DNA from: Chlorops oryzae | Lineage: Eukaryota > Arthropoda > Insecta > Diptera > Chloropidae | Direction: 5' to 3' | NCBI GenBank assembly: GCA_020466095.1 | Contig: CM035806.1 | Coordinates: 144,315,420 to 144,379,419, forward strand | Length of the DNA stretch: 64,000 bases | In this document: positions 1 to 11,400 of the stretch, piece by piece | Layout of the letters: each line of letters begins with the position of its first letter | Numbering within the stretch: the stretch's first letter is position 1 | Made by a program: the position numbers and the translations under genes | The notes under the pieces: model-generated | Told to the model about the DNA's origin: nothing | What the model saw: the letters and a program-made list of their open reading frames with translations, nothing else | Databases searched by the model: none

Positions 1-712
1 TCTCTTTTTCTCTCTTTTTCTCTCTTTCTCTCTTCTCTCTTTTTCTCTCTCTTTTCTCTCTTTTTCTCTCTTTTCTCTCTCTTTCTCTCTTCTCTTTCTC
101 TCTCTTCTTCTCTCTCTTTCTCTCTCTTCTTCTCTTTCTCTTTCTCTCTCTTTTCTCTCTCTTCTTTCTTCCTTCTTCTTTCTTCTCTCTCTTCTCTCTC
201 TTCTCTCTCTCTCTTTCTCTCTCTCTTCTTTCTCTTCTCTTCTCTTCTCTCTCTCTTTCTTCTCTCCTTTCTTTCTCTTCTCTTTTTTCTCTCTCTTTCT
301 CTCTTCTCTCTTTTTTTCTCTCTCTTTTCTCTCTCTTTCTCTCTCTTCTTTCTCTCTTCTTTCTCTCTTCTTCTCTTCTCTTTCTTTCTCTCTTCTCTTT
401 CTCTTCTTCTTTTCTCTCTCTTTCTCTCTCTTTTCTCTCTTTCTCTCTCTCTTCTCTCTCTTTCTCTTCTTCACTTCTCTCTCTCTTCGTCTCTTTTTCT
501 CTCTCTTTCATTCTCTCTTTCTCTCATCTTTTCATTTATCTCTCTTTCTTTACTTCTTCTTTCTCTTCTTTCATTCCTCTCTTTTCACTCTTTATTTTCT
601 TCTCTTTTCTTAATCTCATTTTATCTCTTCTCTAATTCTCTCTACTTTTACATCTTCTCATCTTTCTCTTCATCTCAAAATCTTTACTCCTCTCTCTCTT
701 TCTCTGTCTCAA
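1..712. repeat. TC-rich satellite-like tract
   Basis: An almost pure C/T tract of irregular (CT)n, (TTTCTC)n and (TTCTC)n units with very few purines. It degrades gradually from about position 470 and continues beyond the window edge. Confidence 0.9.
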
Positions 713-823
713 CTTCACTCGACCGTCATTCAAAGCAATATCATACATTTTGCTCGCATGACCACTTTTATACATATATGGCGAACCAATCGATCGAATT
801 CAGTCAAGAAGATGTTTTATAAC

Positions 824-1065
824 CAGGGCTCGGATTTTTTTGACTTTTACAAATTTAAAGCATACTCTATGGGGCAAAAAATTTTCTTATCAACATTTGC
901 GAGTAAGTTTTGGCGATGTTGAACTTCAAATCGATTATTAACTTCAAAAAAATTCATATGGAAGTTAATAATCGATTTGAATCTTAACTTTATGCGAGTT
1001 GAACAAAAATTTTACTCCATAAAGTATGCTTTAAATTTGTAAAAGTCAACAAAATCCGAGCCCTG
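824..1065. mobile_element. Palindromic foldback MITE, 242 bp
   Basis: Left end CAGGGCTCGGATTTTTTTGA and right end its complement (ending AATCCGAGCCCTG). The arms include AAATTTAAAGCATACT on the left and the matching AGTATGCTTTAAATTT on the right. The centre is itself symmetric around ATCGATTATTAACTTC and GAAGTTAATAATCGAT. Both arms together span nearly the whole element. The CAGGG start is hAT-like; I see no clear 8-bp duplication. Confidence 0.75.
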
Positions 1066-3853
1066 CTCATTGCAAAGGGGTCATTGTCATTTGCGGCTTT
1101 AAAAAGGTCCTTGCTCAAGATGTGTTTCAATGGAAATTTCTACAAGGATTAACGGAGTTCTCACCAAAAGAAATATTCTGCATATTGATTTATATGCATA
1201 TCTTTGAGTGATGAATTTAATTATTTTCTGGTGCCTTAATCAAGCAGTCTTATTAACTGCTCTGTAAAAAATATATAATTTTATTGGTGACTTTTCCCTG
1301 AATTGTTTTCGTCTTTCTATCGAAATATAAATTTTTGTTGATGTTTTTTTTTCTTCCTTCTTTTGAGCAAAATTGCATGAAAATTTTTTCGTCCTGTCGG
1401 TCATTGTTTGCACATGAAAACAATTTGCGCTTTGTGAGACACTTGCATTTTCAGTTTTTCTCCCTTTCTCTTTCAATTAAACGGCGCAATTCATCGGGCG
1501 GAAAATCTGAAAGCACAAATATTGATACCAGGCGACTCGACCAATTAAGCCTTGGGTAAATACGCAAAGCAAGGCAAAGTGCGGCACAGAATGCAACGCG
1601 ATACGAAGGCACAAGAGACACAAATATGACAATCAATAAAACGATTATTTGATATTCGAAAACAAACAAAAAATTAAAAAAGAAAAATTGAAAAATAAAG
1701 AAGTTAAGACAGGACACAGGTGAAAAGAAGAATTTTGGAAATAATATCCGACCAGTGGGGAGGGGAGCGATAAGAAGCCGGCGAAAATGAGTGCAACGAT
1801 CTGACAAGTTAGACAGTCAAAAGAAAAAAATCAGCTATATCTTATGAAGAAATTCGCCTCAATGGTGGAAACGCACGTCATAAATGCCAAGAAGGCATTA
1901 ACGGCAAAAAAGTGAAGCATACATATAGGAGTGTATATGTTGAATGTATCAAAATGATGCGCTGCTGCGAGTATGACCAAAATTCTTTGTTATTGCATTG
2001 AAAGACATTTGTCTTGTTGTTGCTATTTTTGTTGCTGTTCTAATGATTTTTGCTTAGCTTTTAGCAGTCACATTCGAAGCGAACGTGTAGGTATCGTGAC
2101 CGAATCGACAGAGCTGGCCAATCAAATGAGCAAAACCGGTATGAAGCTAACGTTGAATTGACTCATCGAACCCCATTTGTGCTTTGACGTACGCGCGCTG
2201 CACATTCATTTTAGTCAGGAAGCGAGGCAGTCACTAGGCACTTGGTTGCTCTTGTCTATTGTCGATTGTCGGTTGTCATAACATCGTCAATGATGATGAC
2301 TCTGATGCTGATCACGACGATGACGATGACGACTACGATGAGGATGACAGGTAATGACTGACGACAGTTTGATAGACTGCTATTCAATGTGGACATTCGC
2401 TGTTCGTACGATGCATTTTAGCTGACAAAATACATACATACATACATCCAAAGCTCACTGTAAATCCCTTAAAGTACACAGTTATAGAAAAAAACATCAA
2501 CGAAAAAATAGGGAAAAATATGGGGGCACAAATTGCCAACCATTAATGTCGTGACAGCCGCAATTTTCAGTCGTTTCTCGTTCTCAATAGAGGTAGACAA
2601 AATGGAAAATGTACACGGCCATATTTGCATGGCAGTGAGAATGGAACTGCAGCAGCGCGCCGCCATAGGTTCCGCCTTGACGTGGTGGGCGGTGGGTGGT
2701 GTGTTATTGGTGCTGGTCGGGTGGTATCGGGCTTAGCGTCGTCGTCAGCGTTTTAAAGTGGAAGTGTTGACATTCAATGGGCATTTTTGTGGGGTGCCAG
2801 CGTGAAATTGATGTGAAACGATAATTGTAGGTACACAAACGAAAATTGATGTCGCCAGCATACATATGGCGAGTGAGTTGACTCTTATGTATGCTTGTTC
2901 CTCCTGCTCGATTTTGCTCGACTCTTTGCCAGCCTTACTCGTCGTTTTGTCTGTCGTGTGTCTTGCATAAAGAAGAATAAAACGCTTCAAGTTGTTGCCT
3001 CTGCATTACTACTACTGACATGTGCCTGTCAGTTGCGTTTGTCACTCGTTTCGAAGGGATTTCAATTTTTGCACTTGCCCTTGCGCACTCCAATGACAAC
3101 AAGGGCATATAAATCGAACTGTAATACCTTCGTACGTAATGGCTACGAACGGAAGTAGCCATTGAAAGCATTACAAATGGAGTTCGCAGTGAACGAAAAA
3201 AGAAAAGAAAAAAAATAGAAGTAAAGAAAGAAAGTAAGCGAATACCAAGTCATGATGCTGCTAACACATCTCTCTCTCTCTCTCTCTCTCTCTCCATCTC
3301 TCATTCCCTTGAACTCTCTATTTGGGTTATAACTTCAAAGAATTCGCTTTAAAGTATGCTTCTATTTCTACACATTTGCCTGCGAAGTTAAATTGCCGTT
3401 TATGAATTTCAACAAATACCATTTTGCATGTGTGTGCGTGTGTTTGTGTATTGCAGCGGATATGATGAGCGTACAGAAAGAGGAAATAATTTCAGAAATT
3501 CGGTTCACTAAACGGAAATGGCATGCTACCGTCGCTCAGGCTCGATTGGGGCCCCGGTTGACGAAGGACAGCGTGAATTCTATTTCCAATTCGCTGAGCT
3601 CCAATTTGCTGCGGATTTATGCAATTTTATTTTATTTTTTGTTTTAATTTCGCTTCGTTTTTGTGATTTTTTTTTTTTTTTTTTGAATATTTCTTGATTT
3701 ATTGAATCTGCCAACGTACAGTGGAATTTGTCGTGCGAATTGCACAACAAATTCCATAAAAAGAAAACAATTATTTAAAAAAAAAATTTTTTTTTTGTTA
3801 CCAAAAATTCCGAAAATTTGCAAAATCGCGCTCCACTATTTCATGGATTAGGC
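1066..3853. other. No gene seen; AT-rich intergenic DNA
   Basis: Only small spurious open frames are present. There is a CATA microsatellite near 2430, a (TC)n run near 3272-3292 and T-runs near 3670. A GAT-rich triplet stretch lies near 2285-2350. Confidence 0.6.
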
Positions 3854-4072
3854 CAGGGGTGGACTGGGGGTCAAAGGCCTCACCGGGAATTTGAAAAAAA
3901 CTGGGACCTAAGAAACAAAACCTTACAACTAAACAAACTGAAAAAATTGGGTTTTAAAGTTCATCTAAAATAAACTTCATACATAAAAAAATAAAAAAAT
4001 AAAAGTCCCTACTCCATGAGTATTGATCCCAGATATAGCGCACTAGGGGCCCATAGGCCCAGTCCGCCCCTG
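3854..4072. mobile_element. hAT-like MITE with 8-bp target duplication
   Basis: 219 bp. The ends are CAGGGGTGGACTGG on the left and CCAGTCCGCCCCTG on the right (one mismatch). They are flanked by GATTAGGC (3846-3853) and GATGAGGC (4073-4080), a 7-of-8 matching 8-bp duplication as expected for hAT transposition. Non-autonomous: no open frame. Confidence 0.85.
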
Positions 4073-4705
4073 GATGAGGCAACAGAAAAGAAATACTTGA
4101 CATGATTTGACGCATGAAGGTCAATATTGAGATGAGACCGAAGATATGGAAAACTCCCAAAAGCCGTAGAAAAGTTGTGTTTAAATGGTAATATTTGGAG
4201 ATGAGTATTTTTAAAATTTATATGAACACTTTTCGGTGCTGAGTTTCGATATTTTCTGTTGTCATTTTCTGTATGTTTGCCCAAAAACTAAATTAAATTA
4301 GTCATTTCTTATGATTTTCTGGAAAAATTCAATGCAAAATGGGCATTCCATCGATTTTCTTACACCGAGAGAAAAAGGTAGTTATATTAACTGAAAAAGC
4401 AGGTTAAAATAACCGAGTTCACCGTTAATTGTTAACTTATCTACAGTAGCGGTCAACTCAACAGTACAAACACAGTCATTAAGGATACATATAACTACCT
4501 GATGGTTGATATAACTGTCTCGCGGTTTAATCAACTGTCACCAGCGACTGGGAAAAAATAATTAATTTTTTGCTTTGACTTTTTTTATCTTCTTTTATTA
4601 ATAATTTTTTTTTTTTTTATTTATTAAATTATTATATTTTTTCTTTATTTATTTTTGTTTCTATTTAAATCTTTTTCTCTTTCATCTCTTTAAATTTTCT
4701 CGCTT

Positions 4706-4770
4706 CGGCCGAGCCTTGAACCGCTGACCACCAACTTCGCTGGGCGAACGTCTTAACCATTACGCTAAAC
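4706..4770 (-). other. tRNA-like module (A and B boxes)
   Basis: The minus strand has an A-box-like TAGCGTAATGG and a B-box-like GGTTCAAGGCTC about 45 bases later, the spacing of a pol III promoter in a tRNA gene. It has no complete acceptor stem, so it is tRNA-derived rather than a functional tRNA. Confidence 0.55.
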
Positions 4771-5007
4771 GAACGAATTTAATTTGTTGGTCAAAATGCT
4801 CACTTGAGCTTATGGTTGCTCAGGTTTTGGGGAACGTGCTGAAGGAATTGTTTCACTCCCCAAATTTTTTGCTTGAAAATGAACCATTACAAAAAAAATT
4901 AAATAAATTAAAATCTTAAAAATTAAGGAGAAAATTTTTGTCTTCCAAAACAACTACACTCTGAACAAAAAAAAACTGTAATTAAAAAAAATATTCAGAA
5001 AAATTCC

Positions 5008-5078
5008 CGCCGCCAGCAGGGATAGAACCCCGAAGCTCACGACTGTCGAGTCACAGTTTAAATCACTGGGCTATCGAA
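5008..5078 (-). other. tRNA-like module (A and B boxes)
   Basis: The minus strand shows TAGCCCAGTGATTT (A box) and GGTTCTATCCC (B box) about 40 bases apart. It lies in the same TIR element and orientation as the module at 4706-4770, but differs in sequence, so it is not a simple duplicate. Confidence 0.55.
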
Positions 5079-5278
5079 ACCTCCGGAGACGGTTGATCAG
5101 AATGCGAACTTATACGTCTAAGTGAACGAAAGCGAATTTGAACATAAAAAGTAACTGTTTTTCAACGGTTCATTTGACTGCCCTTTTCAGTGCATTTAAC
5201 GCGGAATACAGTTCCTTTGGCCACTCTTACTTAAACTGTTCTAAGTAGTTGATTTAACTGTTGTTATTTCTCTCGGTG

Positions 5279-6118
5279 TAGAAAAAGACATGAAAGTTTC
5301 ATTGCAATCTTGCAATATGGCTATCAAAAAATATGGGGCATACTTTTAGGATGTGAAAGTGTGGCAGCTTTCGATTTACATTTCATGAAGATTGCCCAAA
5401 TTTTTTTGTTAGTGTTTGTGTTTTTTTTTTAATTCTAAAAATTCTTAGCAAAGAAAATAATTTTTTTTTTTCTTGAAAAATCCCTTTTCGTTTTTATGGG
5501 CAAAAATGGCGTTCACGCAACCATAAAGTTTCCAAATTTCGCTATCCTGGTTGTAGAAAATGGAAACATTTTTTACTGAAAATTGTTAATACGGTCCCAC
5601 TGTACCAACGCTGCGCTTCGTTGCTCGTTTAAGTTCAATTTTGATGATTGCATTTATTTTGCTCAGCGATTTCTTTCTCACGCGAATGATAGTTTCGAAA
5701 GCGATGAGAGCCAACAATTCAGGTACGCCAATTTTGGGTCAATATCGATTTTTGATTCAATTTATTCTTTCACTTCGATTGAAATTTGAGAATTTTTGAA
5801 ATTGGAAAATTAATAACTGAATTGTTTAAGGGGACGAGGTCAATTTATTGCTTAACTTCGGTACGAAAAGTGACACGAAAATAAGCTTCCAGGATCGTAT
5901 GCATGACAAGAGATCAATCGTTATGGTCTTTGAGTTAATTCAAAATCGGAACTTTGATTTGATGACCTTTTTCTATTGAGAAATCCATTTGAAAGTTTTT
6001 GCCCACGTTGCCACATTGTCACATTGCCACAAACCCTAAAAATCCCTTTCAATTTTTGCACTTCAATTGTTTCAATGGAGTATGCATTCAATCATGCACA
6101 TACCTACAAGCATAAATA
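5279..6118. other. No gene seen
   Basis: AT-rich intergenic DNA between two transposable elements. It has only short open frames of random character. Confidence 0.6.
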
Positions 6119-6693
6119 CCCAGCGGAAAGTTATCTTGAGCATGACAAAGTCATCAGTGATTAGATGTCATATCATCGATGACAGTATCATACATGACAC
6201 ATTGGGGTACATGTCATCGTAGAGGGATGCTGTTCATGTGCTTAAATCTCATTGGCTACTGGAATTTAAATAAGGTTTAAGCGTCAATTGAGCGTTAGCA
6301 TGAAGTGGCGTAGAGGATGAGTGTTCGACTCAGAATCCGAAGATCGCGGGTTCGATCCCTGACTGAGGCGAAAAAAATTTGTTGAAAATAGATTTTTGCA
6401 CAAAATATTCAAAGCGAAGACAAAGAAGAGAGTTTTCTCTCTATATATTAAAATTAAGAGAGATAAGAAAAATGTGCTGCTCTCAAAGGCTTTTTTCGCA
6501 ATCGCATGGATGGCATGTCATGCTAAGAGTCACCAGTGACATTTTCTTGTCCCACAATGACATGTCACCGGTGAACTCACTGTCCAAATCCTGAACAAAT
6601 GTCATACAAAATTTCCTATAAAATCGCATGCGTTTCGGCTCCAAAGTCACCCTGAACTTCATCGATGATGTCAGGGCGGCATTTCTCGCTGGG
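6119..6693 (+). mobile_element. CCCAGCGG-TIR element, copy 1, with tRNA-like core
   Basis: 575 bp. It starts CCCAGCGGAAAG and ends CATTTCTCGCTGGG, inverted relatives of each other. Inside are repeated short TGACA/TGTCA words and a tRNA-like module at 6299-6369. A second copy lies inverted at 7829-8401 and a third at 40564-41963, so this is a dispersed family. Confidence 0.85.
6299..6369 (+). other. tRNA-like module in CCCAGCGG element copy 1
   Basis: A box TGGCGTAGAGG at 6306-6316 and B box GGTTCGATCCC at 6349-6359. A 7-base anticodon-loop-like CTCAGAA lies between partly pairing 5-base arms, which would present CAG. The T-stem pairs imperfectly. It is tRNA-derived, and its sequence is kept nearly intact in all three copies of the element. 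Confidence 0.65.
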
Positions 6694-7828
6694 TGCGCTT
6701 ACGTTCACGCATATTCAAGCACATGACGCTCCCTTTCCCTTTCACACACGCACACGCATAATGGGTATTAATAAGTGCACCCATCGACAGGGCATTATCG
6801 AATGATAACGACTAGTCGAGAATTTCAATTATGTCGCTGACCACTTTTGGTGCTTATGATGTTAAATGGGAAACCCAATGGAAAATGCAAGAAAATGAAA
6901 ATAAGGAAATTGGAAAATGTTAAATGTGTAAGGAGCTTAAGTTGGTAGTTTACACCAATTATCGGAAGCTAACAGCATTCCGGCTGCCTTGGAAGTCATT
7001 TCGATTGTTATTGTTTTTGTTGTCCTTAAAATTGTTGTTGTTGTTGTTGTAAAAGCCGTAGCCAAAAGTCAAGTGCCATCATGGAAAATCGTACATACTT
7101 GCTAAGACAATTGAATGATGAATGATGACTATGAACGGCGCCTGACAGTTTGGATAATGAATTGTCTGTCAGTGTAGTGCTTTCTGTCCTCGGTCTTCGG
7201 TCCTCGGTGTCCTGTGTTCTTTGCTCTGTTCTCTGTCCTTCGAAAACTTGAGCCCGAGCCCATTCTCCGTTCCTCGGCGTTCTTGAACCGATCTCATGCA
7301 AGAGTGTAAATGAATTCGCTGAGTTCATGGCATTCCTTTCTCTACGTGAGAGCATTATAGTTCATATGTGTGCGTGCGTGTGCTTGTGTGAATTTGTATG
7401 GACCCATCATGACAATAGCTGAGATTGCTTGAATAGTCATAATCGTTGCTTACTTCGATGCTGCACAGCAGGCAAATTCACTTTCCGAATGGCGTTGAGT
7501 CCTTTTGTCCGCATATTTACATAAGTATGTACAAGCATATATGTTTGTTAGTGCATGTTTGTTTGCGTATGAGGATGGCACTTCTTTATACATGTAGTTG
7601 GATGTCCTTCTGAGCTTAAATGTATTGTCTGATTTCCTTGTTGAGATGCGCTTTTCTGCTTTATACCTTGCCTCTGCCTCTGCTTCTTTTTTTTTGTTTG
7701 TTTTTTTTTTTTATTGATCCGAAATCCGACTTTCGCTACAGCAATTCATTGCAGTCCTGTTGAGTGAGACTCACCAATTTAGAGGCTCACATATATATAT
7801 ATATATGTATTTATATGTAGAAAAACTA
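6694..7828. other. Spacer between inverted element copies; no gene seen
   Basis: It contains a GTT triplet run near 7030, a TCGG/TCCTCGG-rich stretch near 7190-7260 and an (AT)n run near 7790. With the flanking copies it forms an inverted-repeat structure of about 2.3 kb. Confidence 0.6.
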
Positions 7829-8401
7829 CCCAGCGGGAAATGCCGCCCTGACATCATCGATGAAGTTCAGGGTGACCTTGGAGCCGAAACGCATGCGATT
7901 TTATAGGAAATTTTGTATGACATTTGTTCAGGATTAGGACAGTGAGTTCACCGGTGACATGTCATTGTGGGACAAGAAAATGTCACTGGTGACTCTTAGC
8001 ATGACATGCCATCCATGCGATTGCGAAAAAAGCCTTTGAGAGCAGCACACTTCCTAATCTCTCTTAATTTTAATATATAGAGAGAAAATTCTCTTCTTTG
8101 TCTTCGCTTTGAATAGTTTGTGCAAAAATCTATTTTCAACAAATTTTTTCGCCTCAGTCAGGGATCGAACCCGCGATCTTCGGATTCTAAGTCGAGCACT
8201 CATCCTCTACGCCACTTCATGCTAACGTTCAATTGACGCTAAAACCTTTTTTAAATTTCAGTAGCCAATGAGATTCAAGCACATGAACAGCACAACTCTA
8301 CGATGACATGACCACAAGGTGTCACACATGATATTGTCACCTATATGTCATCGATGATATCACTGATAACTTTGTCATGCAGGTGATGTTTTCCCGCTAG
8401 G
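7829..8401 (-). mobile_element. CCCAGCGG-TIR element, copy 2 (inverted)
   Basis: 573 bp, reverse-complement copy of 6119-6693 with few differences. It starts CCCAGCGGGAAA and ends TTTTCCCGCTAGG. Flanking TA is seen on both sides. Its tRNA-like module is on the minus strand at 8151-8222. Confidence 0.85.
8151..8222 (-). other. tRNA-like module in CCCAGCGG element copy 2
   Basis: B box (complement of GGGATCGAACC, 8161-8171) and A box (complement of CCTCTACGCCA, 8204-8214). It is almost identical to the module of copy 1. Confidence 0.65.
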
Positions 8402-11400
8402 TATAATCTTTATAAGTGAACGTGCATGTATTTGTTTGCCTTGCCATATTTTCCCAGAAAACAAATTCGGAGTGCTCAGATATATGAGTCCGAAATAAGT
8501 CTGAGCCGAGTTCGCCAAATTGATTGAGTTGGATTTTTTATGTTTACAAACTTAAAGTCAATTTGCATTTTTTTTTTTTCTCATTTTCTATCATATTTCC
8601 CAGTCATTTCGAACTCATATTTATTTATGAGCACTCCGAAAATGTTTGCTGGGTTGTAATTTTTAAAATTTTCGAAATGAAGTTCAAATGTGACTTGATT
8701 TTAAGTTGGCGTATGGACTTCCTCTATTGTCAAAGGCATCCTTTACTAAAATTGATTTGGTTTGTCCATTTAAAAGGACACGTATACCTAGAAGAAGGGT
8801 CTATAACAAAACTCGCCATAGAAAAGGCAACATTTAGGTCCTGACATAATTTTCTTCTTTTTAGACCCAGCCGTCTTCGAATCTCAATATTAGTTTTTAC
8901 GTCTGAAACGTCTCTTGTACCTAAAGACAAATTTTGCTCACTATCGAGTCATATATATGTTTTGAAAGTGTTAATGGTCATATACCAGAATGTGAACGGA
9001 GTCATACATATATGACTCTAAAATAGATCGACCTTCACTGGAAGGTCATTTCAGACTTCGTAATAAGATCGATACAAGTGCTCCAACTCCGAATTTCAAT
9101 ATCAATATTTAGTTTCTTTAGGACGGAAAAAGTTTGCTACGTAGTTAGAGTTCCCTGAAAGTATGCAATTAGTTTGGTAAAGTAATTTTAATTAATGAAA
9201 TGGAAAGCGGTTTATTTCTCTTTTTTTTGTGTGAATAAACTCAAAACACTTGAAGGACATTTCATTGGCTAACATACTTTCGGTACCAAATTTTTGGACA
9301 CATTTAAATGAAGAAGAGTGTTCATTTCGAGAAAGTTCTACACTTTCAGCTGTCAAGTACTTTGGTTATTTTGCTTTTGGAAAAACGCCAAAAGTCAAAA
9401 AGGAATATCGTTCACCTCGCACGTGTTTATTTTAAGCAATTTTCATACTCTATGCAATGAATTAAGGCACTGCAGTGTTCCACTGCATGTTTATTTTTTC
9501 GTATAGTCGAGAGATTGTGTTAGTGTGTGTGTGTGTGCGTGTGTGTGTGTGCGTGTGTGTGTGTGTGAACGTGTTTGTGAAAGGAATTAAAATTGTCCAA
9601 CGGCAATGACTCGAATTTCGATGGCTGTCAGTCGAGCTATCCGAAAACCTGCCTAGTCAAACGATGAGAGAGCTAATTTCCAACACCCCCTTGGACTATG
9701 GACCACAAAATTGGCTTAAGATAACAAGACTGTAACGTCAGCTAGCATATATATATATATATCTTTATATGTACTGAGGAACATATGTATATGCATGAAT
9801 ACAAAGGACTTTGCTTATACAGTAGCACCTGTCAAAATAGTCCTGACTTACTCTGCTTCGAGTTGACTCATACAAAAAAAAAAAAAAAAAAAAAAATTCC
9901 CTCCTTTCTGCTTTCGTAATATTTCGCTATTCCCTGCAGTAATGAGCCGTCCGATTTCCTAAGAAGGACTGGCCTTTGACCGGTCCGAATCCTACCGGTT
10001 ATATTAAGGGCAGTTCGCTCCATCGAATTCGGCTAGCCGGCGGTTGGTAATAAACGGTTTGGTTTAAGGGTAGCCGGTAAATTACACACTTTCATGAACT
10101 TAGAAAATATATATGTACCTAAGAAATTGGGTTTTGATGTGCCTTATTTGGCTAGCCTAAAACCAGACAAAATTACGACAATGGACCCAAAATAACTGCC
10201 GTCTTGCGGACTAGTTCCTCCCCAATGACAGGCTTATGTTAAAAAGGTCAGTTGAATACATAAGAAATGAATTGATGAGAGGACTAGTACTGGTAACATG
10301 AACGCTACACTTGGGTCAGTCCATATTACTGCAGGGCTGTTAATGACTTGGCCGGAGATTCATAAAATTCTGACAAAACTTATTTTTTAAATGAGCTCAG
10401 AAAATAAGAATAAAAATAACAAAAACAGCAAGGACTACTAAGGAGGGCTGGAATGACAACGAGAACAAGCTCGCACGAGGACGAGGACAAAACAATGAAT
10501 AAAGCAAAAGAGCTTGAAATGTTGAGTTTCCGGGTTCCTGTTAACTGGTTCCAAGGGCACTCAAAGTGTCAGGCCAAGGTGAATCAACCAACTGGCTCTT
10601 TTGGTGGATATATGTGTAAGCTCTTGGCGGTATTTGTGTGTGCGTGTGTGAGCTGTATGTGTGCACCATTGCAATTGTTGGGGGGGGGGGGGGGAAAAAA
10701 CACTGCCGGGAGCAGTTAGAAACAAACGTACCTACCTGGCATCCGGTTTTGAATACCGAGCGAACGTTCTCGCTCATCATGAGAGAAGTTTAACTGCAGT
10801 TGGCAAATAGAACAACTGTCCATAATGCACGGGCACAGCTGAAATTACTGACACACTTACGTTAAAAAAATGAAAAAAAAAAATAAGCCTACGCTCGGAG
10901 ATAGTCAGTGAAGTCAGTCATTAAAATTTAGTAGTAGCCATTTCCACGAGTGTGTCCTTCACACACTCAACATGAAAGTGTTGCTGCGGTGCAATTTGAG
11001 TAGGTACTTCTCTGGGGCAGAATTCTATCCGAAGTTTTTATTCTTTTATTATATATTATAATTTATTATTGTTCTTTTTTTTTTTTTTTTGTCGAGCTGT
11101 TCTCCTCGGAATTGAAGCAATGGAAGCTAATGTAAGAGAAAAGTGTGAGTTTCTTAAGGAACTTTAAGTAAAGTACCTATGTATATTTATCATAAATCTT
11201 TGTTCATTTTTGATGCATTCACAAAATGATGTATGTCAGAATTGAAACCAATCATTAGAGTGCGTCCAATTAGTTCCGAAGCCAGCTAAAAAGTGTGATT
11301 AGCCGCATTCTCCTTACGCCTGACAGTACGTTATATCAGAGAATACCATCAGCGCCACCAACAGCGCCACCACCAGCACAACCATCACAATAACAGCACC

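Larger units (their letters stand above)
4363..5278. mobile_element. TIR element (CACCGAGAGAAA) carrying two tRNA-like modules
   Basis: 916 bp. The inverted ends CACCGAGAGAAA and TTTCTCTCGGTG are flanked by TA on both sides, like Tc1/mariner-type insertion. The interior is AT-rich apart from two minus-strand tRNA-like modules (4706-4770 and 5008-5078). No transposase frame is seen. Confidence 0.75.

Noticed and set aside
6299..6369. A functional tRNA gene (CAG anticodon)
   Set aside because: The acceptor stem is not paired and the T-stem is imperfect; the same module recurs in two other transposable element copies, so it is tRNA-derived.
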